18,750 nt of DNA from JBJKPP01 sp046706145 (GTDB taxonomy: Bacteria > Bacteroidota > Ignavibacteria > Ignavibacteriales > Ignavibacteriaceae), in NCBI GenBank assembly GCA_046706145.1, contig JBJKPP010000131.1, positions 1-18,750 on the forward strand, written 5' to 3'. The notes below the pieces were generated by a model that was not told where the DNA came from, searched no databases, and saw only the letters and a program-made list of their open reading frames with translations. Below, piece after piece: positions 14,879-18,750 of this stretch. Numbering within the stretch: position 1 is the first letter of the stretch; every line of letters begins with the position of its first letter. Both the position numbers and the translations under genes were made by a program.

Positions 14879-15331
14879 TGGTAGAATGTTGGAAGATTGG
14901 ACGTCTTATGTAATTAACATCAATCTTTGGATTAATACTAGCCATAATGAGAATAAACCAATGGACCCAGGAAGTGGATAATAACTAAAATCATGAAACT
15001 TTATACTTTGAGAGACTTTGTGAATACTTAGTGAAACTTTGCATAATTAAAGGATAATTATAACACAGAGTTACACAAAAGATGCACAAAGTTCTACTAA
15101 GGAATTACGTACCAGCGCACTTATTCCTCGAATTAAAAAATAATGTAACCTGTCCTAGCAATTCATAACCGTTTTATCTCACTAACATAAGCCATGCACA
15201 AAATTAGATATAAGAAACTTTTGAAAATTAATTATAACTAATACATATCACTTTTGTAAATCAAAGCACATTTATGTAGAATATAACTAAATAAAAAATA
15301 CTTTTAAGAACGTCGAAGGATTTCAACATCT
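14879..15331. other. Gene-free region (453 bases)
   Basis: Stops occur in all frames; only trivial frames remain, the best being 32 codons from 14886. The main content is the long inverted repeat at 15015-15092. The last 150 bases are very AT-rich and should contain the promoter of the PaiB-like gene, but I see no box pair that stands out. GAAGGA at 15315-15320 is a possible ribosome site for that gene. Confidence 0.5.
15015..15092. repeat. Long imperfect inverted repeat of CTTTGTG-like units
   Basis: The arm 15015-15049 (starting ACTTTGTGAATACTTAGTG) matches the reverse complement of 15055-15092 (starting ACTTTGTGCATCTTTTGTG) at most positions, with TAATTA-AAGGA-TAATTA at the centre. Each arm is made of about 10-base units of the kind ACTTTGTGAA / ACTTAGTGAA, and further units lie outside on both sides (ACTTTGAGAG to the left, the complement of CTTAGTAGA to the right). 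Similar CTTTGTG/CACAAAG strings are known as dispersed intergenic repeats in many bacterial genomes, so this is probably one copy of a genomic repeat family. Confidence 0.65.
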
Positions 15332-15982
15332 ATGTATAATTTACCTTATTACAAAGAAAAAAATCCTCAAGTAATTAAAGAATTTATAGACCAGCATCCG
15401 TTTGCATTTTTAACCGGGTGCGACCATGAAAATAAACCGGTAGCTACTCAAGTTCCGGTTTTTATAGAAGAACAAAACGGCAAAAAAATATTAAGGGGAC
15501 ATATAATGAAGAATACAGACCATCATCAAGCATTTTTGCAAAACAATAATGTTCTGGTGGTTTTCACTGGTAATCACACCTACGTCAGCGGTACATGGTA
15601 CAGCAATCCTTATATTGCATCAACATGGAATTACATGAGTGTACACGTTAAAGGAATTATTCGCTTTCTGGATGAAGCCGCATTAGAAGATGTATTGCGA
15701 AAGGTAACGCTTCATTTTGAAAATTATAATCATAAATCCACAACAATTTTTGATAACCTTCCTTTAGAGTTTAAACAAAAAGTAATACATGCAATAGTAG
15801 CTTTTGAAATTGAAATAACAGAAATGCACAATGTATTCAAATTAAGCCAGGATAGAGATGCCGAAAGCTATCATAATATTATAGAAAAACTTAAACAACA
15901 GGGTGAGGATGGAAAAGTAATAGCTGCCGAAATGGAAAAAAGAACAAAGGAATTATTTCGTGATGATAAAGAGAATGTGTAA
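15332..15982 (+). CDS. PaiB-like FMN-binding protein (negative transcriptional regulator family)
   Basis: A 216-residue protein matching the usual PaiB length. Family features are MYNLPYYKEKN at the N-terminus, FAFLTGCDHENKPVATQVPVF (residues 24-44), RGHIMKNTDHHQAF (55-68), the YVSGTWYSN (84-92) and ASTWNYMSVHVKG (96-108) motifs which line the flavin pocket in the split-barrel fold, and a C-terminal helical part. The first PaiB was described in Bacillus as a negative regulator of sporulation and degradative-enzyme genes; many members probably act simply as flavin-binding oxidoreductase-like proteins. It stands alone between a 349-base repeat-bearing gap and the ECF sigma gene 103 bases downstream. 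Confidence 0.92.
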   Translation: MYNLPYYKEKNPQVIKEFIDQHPFAFLTGCDHENKPVATQVPVFIEEQNGKKILRGHIMKNTDHHQAFLQNNNVLVVFTGNHTYVSGTWYSNPYIASTWNYMSVHVKGIIRFLDEAALEDVLRKVTLHFENYNHKSTTIFDNLPLEFKQKVIHAIVAFEIEITEMHNVFKLSQDRDAESYHNIIEKLKQQGEDGKVIAAEMEKRTKELFRDDKENV

Positions 15983-16085
15983 TAGGCCATTCCAGAGGCT
16001 CTAATTCTAATTACTTGACTCTTAGATACCAATAAATGAGATTCGAGATGTACATGTGTAACTTTAGAAAGATGATTTCCATACT

Positions 16086-17312
16086 ATGCCAGAAAATGAA
16101 TTAATCCCACACTTATTTAGAACAGAATACAGAAAAATAGTTTCGGTTCTTTGCAGACATTTTGGGTTCGATCAGATCGAAATAGCAGAGGATATTGCCG
16201 GAGATACATTCCTTACTGCATCCGAGACATGGGGAATAAAAGGCGTTCCACCAAATCCAACAGCGTGGCTTTACTCGGTTGCTCAAAACAAAGCAAAAAA
16301 CTATTTGCATCGTGATTCCATTCTCAAAAACAAGGTTGTGCCTGAATTACAGAACAGTGATTCCGCCAACTTTCAGGATGAAATTGATTTATCACCGCAA
16401 AACATAAATGACAGTCAATTACAAATGATGTTTGCAATTTGTCATCCTTCTATACCCCAAGAAGCACAAATTGCATTGTCGCTCCGTATTCTATGCAGTT
16501 TTGGAATTGAGGAAATAGCAAATGCTTTTTTAGCAAATAAAGAAACAATTAATAAGAGGTTATATCGGGCAAAAGAGAAGCTACGTGAGGAAAAAATGAA
16601 AATTGAACTCCCTGAGGAAAATGAAATTGAGAAAAGATTAGAAACCGTTCTCACTACAATTTATCTGCTGTTTAATGAAGGATATTATTCATTTAGTCAA
16701 GATGAAATACTTCGGAAAGACCTTTGTCTTGAAGCCATGCGCCTTTGTTATATGCTTGTAGAAAATAAGAATACAAATAAACCGCAGGTAAATGCGTTAC
16801 TTTCGTTGATGTGTTTTCATTCCTCCAGATTTGAAGCTCGTTTGGGCGCGGACGGAGAGCTTATTCTCTACAACGACCAGGATACAGAACTTTGGGATGC
16901 TGATTTAATACGTAAAGGAGAGTATTTTTTAAACTGTTCTGCGAGCGGTAACAAAGTTTCAAAATATCATTTGGAAGCTGCAATTGCGTATTGGCACACG
17001 CATAAAGAAGATACAAAAGAAAAATGGGAGAATATCTTACAGCTTTATAATGAATTGCTGCAAATCGAATACTCGCCCATAGTCGCCCTTAATAGAACCT
17101 ATGCCCTTTCAAAAGCAAATGGGAAAGAAGAAGCAATTATGGAAGCTGAAAAACTAGCGTTATCAGATAATTACTTTTATTATGTCCTGCTTGGTGAACT
17201 TTACACCGGTGTCGACAATGAAAAAGCGAAAGATAATTTTCAGCAGGCTTTCTCATTAGCAAAAACTAATACAGATAAGAAAACCATTATGAGTAAAATT
17301 GAAAAGTTTTGA
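16086..17312 (+). CDS. ECF sigma factor of the ECF42 type with long C-terminal extension
   Basis: A 408-residue protein, about twice the size of a plain ECF sigma factor. Region sigma-2 spans about 8-76 (EIAEDIAGDTFLTASETW, PTAWLYSVAQNKAKNYL) and sigma-4 about 113-166 (QIALSLRILCSFGIEEIANAF, then the helix-turn-helix KETINKRLYRAKEKLR). The extension has the ECF42 hallmarks: YLLFNEGYYSF (193-203), DQDTELWDADLI (264-275), HLEAAIAYWH (295-304) and SPIVALNRTYALSKANG (330-346), followed by TPR-like helices to the end. The middle segment corresponds to DUF6596. In this group the extension is thought to replace an anti-sigma factor, and indeed no anti-sigma gene is near. The known partners, DGPF proteins, are represented at 13924. 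The start codon follows no strong ribosome site. The stimulus is unknown. Confidence 0.93.
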   Translation: MPENELIPHLFRTEYRKIVSVLCRHFGFDQIEIAEDIAGDTFLTASETWGIKGVPPNPTAWLYSVAQNKAKNYLHRDSILKNKVVPELQNSDSANFQDEIDLSPQNINDSQLQMMFAICHPSIPQEAQIALSLRILCSFGIEEIANAFLANKETINKRLYRAKEKLREEKMKIELPEENEIEKRLETVLTTIYLLFNEGYYSFSQDEILRKDLCLEAMRLCYMLVENKNTNKPQVNALLSLMCFHSSRFEARLGADGELILYNDQDTELWDADLIRKGEYFLNCSASGNKVSKYHLEAAIAYWHTHKEDTKEKWENILQLYNELLQIEYSPIVALNRTYALSKANGKEEAIMEAEKLALSDNYFYYVLLGELYTGVDNEKAKDNFQQAFSLAKTNTDKKTIMSKIEKF

Positions 17313-17366
17313 CAGAATAGAATTTATTAAATTTTTATAATAACCATTATTGATTTAAAAGTTACT

Positions 17367-18554
17367 TTACATTAATCCAAAGACAGCTTGATATACTCTA
17401 TTGGCGAAATGAGAGTTACATATTGCTCTTCTAAGTTCTTTCCTTTTTTCCCATACGTACACTCTCTTTTTTGATCTTGAATACGAAACATTATACAACT
17501 TTACCTCATTATTAGTCCAGTAATATTTGTACTTTTCATCTCCTTGCAGAAAATCATAAACTTTATATCCTTTTTTTATTGCATCTTTAATCATGTAGTA
17601 AATGAGAATCTTTCCAGGCTTAAACTTTGAATATTGTGGATCCATTCCTGAGAGGTAATTATACATTTTTTTATTCTGCGCCAAAATAAAGTTAGCAGCA
17701 ACTACCCTATTATCTATTTTAAGAGTTTCTATCTTCAACAGTCCTACCCCACACATCAATACCGAAAACCTGTGAAATCTTTCTCTTTGCCGCTTGGAAT
17801 AAATTTTACCCCTTTCCCCTTTCGAATTATGTCTCTCCTGGTGCAACGAAATAAAATTATCAATACCTTCTTTCAGATCTTTAGGTGAGTCTAAAACTGA
17901 ATATGTTAGGCGGTTTTCAGAGAGTAGCTTTCTTAATTGTCTTTTTACCCCGGTAAGTTCCTTCTTGTTCATTTCATTTTCAAATTGCTCCATTGTATCT
18001 GGTAAGATTGCCAACGGACAAACAGTTTGAGGTGTTATTTCTACACATAGTTCGCGAGAAATTAATTTCACCGTATTTTCTCTCAAACTCTTGAAATTTA
18101 AGATAGTCCAATCTTTATTTTCTTCTATATAATCAAAAAAGGCTTTTAAAAACGAGAGTTTATATTCTTCTAGTATCAAAAAATCAGAGTAATCAGATGG
18201 TCCACTACCTATGAACTCAAGCACCGTTATCCATGGAACAAAATGACGTGTCAATTTGAGAGGGGCAACAGCTATAAGTTCACTGTCTTCATTGAACCCT
18301 GCGATTATTTTTAATCTTTCTGAAATTTTGAAGTCTTCAACAAATGCATAATTCCATTCCCACGACTGAAAAGGAGTAGCATTCTGTGACTTAAGTAGTA
18401 ACTTATTCCAATCATTCTTTATAGCGGTCATTCCACCAACTGATTTTATCTCAACCAGATGTATTTTCCCCTTATAACATTCATCTGTTTTGTCTAAAAT
18501 TCCCCTATTGCTAACGACCGGAGAATCTGTTGCAATATCGTAAGAATATTCCAT
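17367..18554 (-). CDS. GNAT-type acyltransferase, BioF2/CelD (FemAB-like) family
   Basis: A 395-residue cytosolic protein with two tandem GNAT-like halves. The first half carries TPFQSWEWNYAFVEDF (residues 60-75), which is typical of the CelD/BcsL group, and a PSDYSDFLIL strand (119-128). The second half (about 205-345) is the BioF2-like acetyltransferase domain with ISLHQERHNSKGE, AANFILAQNKKMYNYLSG and the closing DFLQGDEKYKYYW (334-346). Relatives are linked to cell-envelope or extracellular polysaccharide biosynthesis, where they acylate sugars or attach amino acids; the donor and acceptor cannot be told here. No membrane segment is seen. The gene is convergent with the sigma gene (54-base gap). 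Its promoter should lie in 18555-18750, where no clear box pair stands out; a small stem (18672-18696) is present. Confidence 0.88.
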   Translation of the reverse strand: MEYSYDIATDSPVVSNRGILDKTDECYKGKIHLVEIKSVGGMTAIKNDWNKLLLKSQNATPFQSWEWNYAFVEDFKISERLKIIAGFNEDSELIAVAPLKLTRHFVPWITVLEFIGSGPSDYSDFLILEEYKLSFLKAFFDYIEENKDWTILNFKSLRENTVKLISRELCVEITPQTVCPLAILPDTMEQFENEMNKKELTGVKRQLRKLLSENRLTYSVLDSPKDLKEGIDNFISLHQERHNSKGERGKIYSKRQRERFHRFSVLMCGVGLLKIETLKIDNRVVAANFILAQNKKMYNYLSGMDPQYSKFKPGKILIYYMIKDAIKKGYKVYDFLQGDEKYKYYWTNNEVKLYNVSYSRSKKRVYVWEKRKELRRAICNSHFANRVYQAVFGLM

Positions 18555-18750
18555 TGTTAAAAATTGTTCTCTTTATAAACCCACAAGTGTTATTGACTCG
18601 CTGTTCTGAAAGAATTTGAAGTAATTCATTCATTTTACTTTTGCCAAATTTTGTGCCTCGAAAAAACCGTCAATTATCTCTTATTAGAGAAATAATTCAA
18701 CTTTATGAAAACGCTTGTGATGTACCTTTTTAATACAAGTCTCATAAAAA

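Noticed and set aside
14886..14984. A 32-codon frame after the SRPBCC gene.
   Set aside because: Too short, no ribosome site, no recognisable features.
13406..17312. Interpreting the sigma/AhpD/YCII/PaiB block as a phage-defence system.
   Set aside because: No nuclease, NTPase, toxin-like or sensor domain is present; the families point to redox and small-molecule stress.
18705..18750. ATG opening a frame (MKTLVMYLFNTS) that runs off the window.
   Set aside because: Only 15 codons visible and no ribosome site; it may be the start of a gene but cannot be supported from this window.
1..18750. Search by eye for tRNA or rRNA genes, CRISPR arrays, transposases, phage genes and riboswitches.
   Set aside because: None was recognised; repeats found are single dyads or the unit array at 15015-15092, not regularly spaced arrays.

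Overview
The window looks like a piece of a low-GC chromosome from the Bacteroidota/Ignavibacteriota (FCB) side of the tree. The best evidence is the secreted protein at 1771-3003. It ends in a type IX secretion (por) sorting domain with the NYPNPFNPST signature, which is especially common in Ignavibacteria-type genomes. Two TAnnTTTG -7 elements of the Bacteroidota kind agree with this, although a few other genes carry ordinary sigma-70-like TTGACT/TATAAA boxes. The species cannot be named from the sequence.

Layout. (1) 1-7453 is a carbohydrate-active region on the + strand. It holds the 3' part of a GH127-type beta-L-arabinofuranosidase, a doubtful small membrane ORF, a secreted six-repeat Asp-box propeller with a T9SS tail and its own terminator, and a tightly spaced pair: an 837-residue six-hairpin glycosidase and a 569-residue membrane-anchored protein that looks like a NodB/GH57-type barrel. 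Neither member of the pair can be placed in a named family from sequence alone. (2) 7628-12474 is an oxidoreductase/regulator block: an NmrA-like SDR, a classical SDR, an AraC-type regulator, a second classical SDR and a second AraC-type regulator. The two regulators are paralogues, and their DNA-binding ends are almost identical even at DNA level. (3) 12610-13029 is a convergent small lipoprotein gene. (4) 13406-17312 is a stress/detoxification-like block: carboxymuconolactone decarboxylase/AhpD-like protein, YCII (DGPF) protein, SRPBCC/AHSA1 protein, PaiB-like FMN-binding protein, and a long ECF sigma factor of the ECF42 type. (5) 17367-18554 (-) is a BioF2/CelD-like GNAT acyltransferase, convergent with the sigma gene.

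How the genes may work together. The first block reads as a small glycan-degradation locus without SusC/SusD genes in view. GH127 suggests arabinofuranose-containing or related plant glycans, but the substrate of the new pair is open. The second block is two SDR-AraC modules that appear to derive partly from one another. In the fourth block, ECF42 sigma factors are known to sit beside DGPF proteins. The same link is seen here, with about 1.8 kb of related small-enzyme genes in between.

Non-coding content includes two hairpins with terminator character, one very regular 15-bp stem between the first two SDR genes, a long imperfect inverted repeat built of short CTTTGTG-like units at 15015-15092, and a 9-bp dyad upstream of the AhpD-like gene. 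No tRNA, rRNA, CRISPR array, transposase or phage gene was seen.
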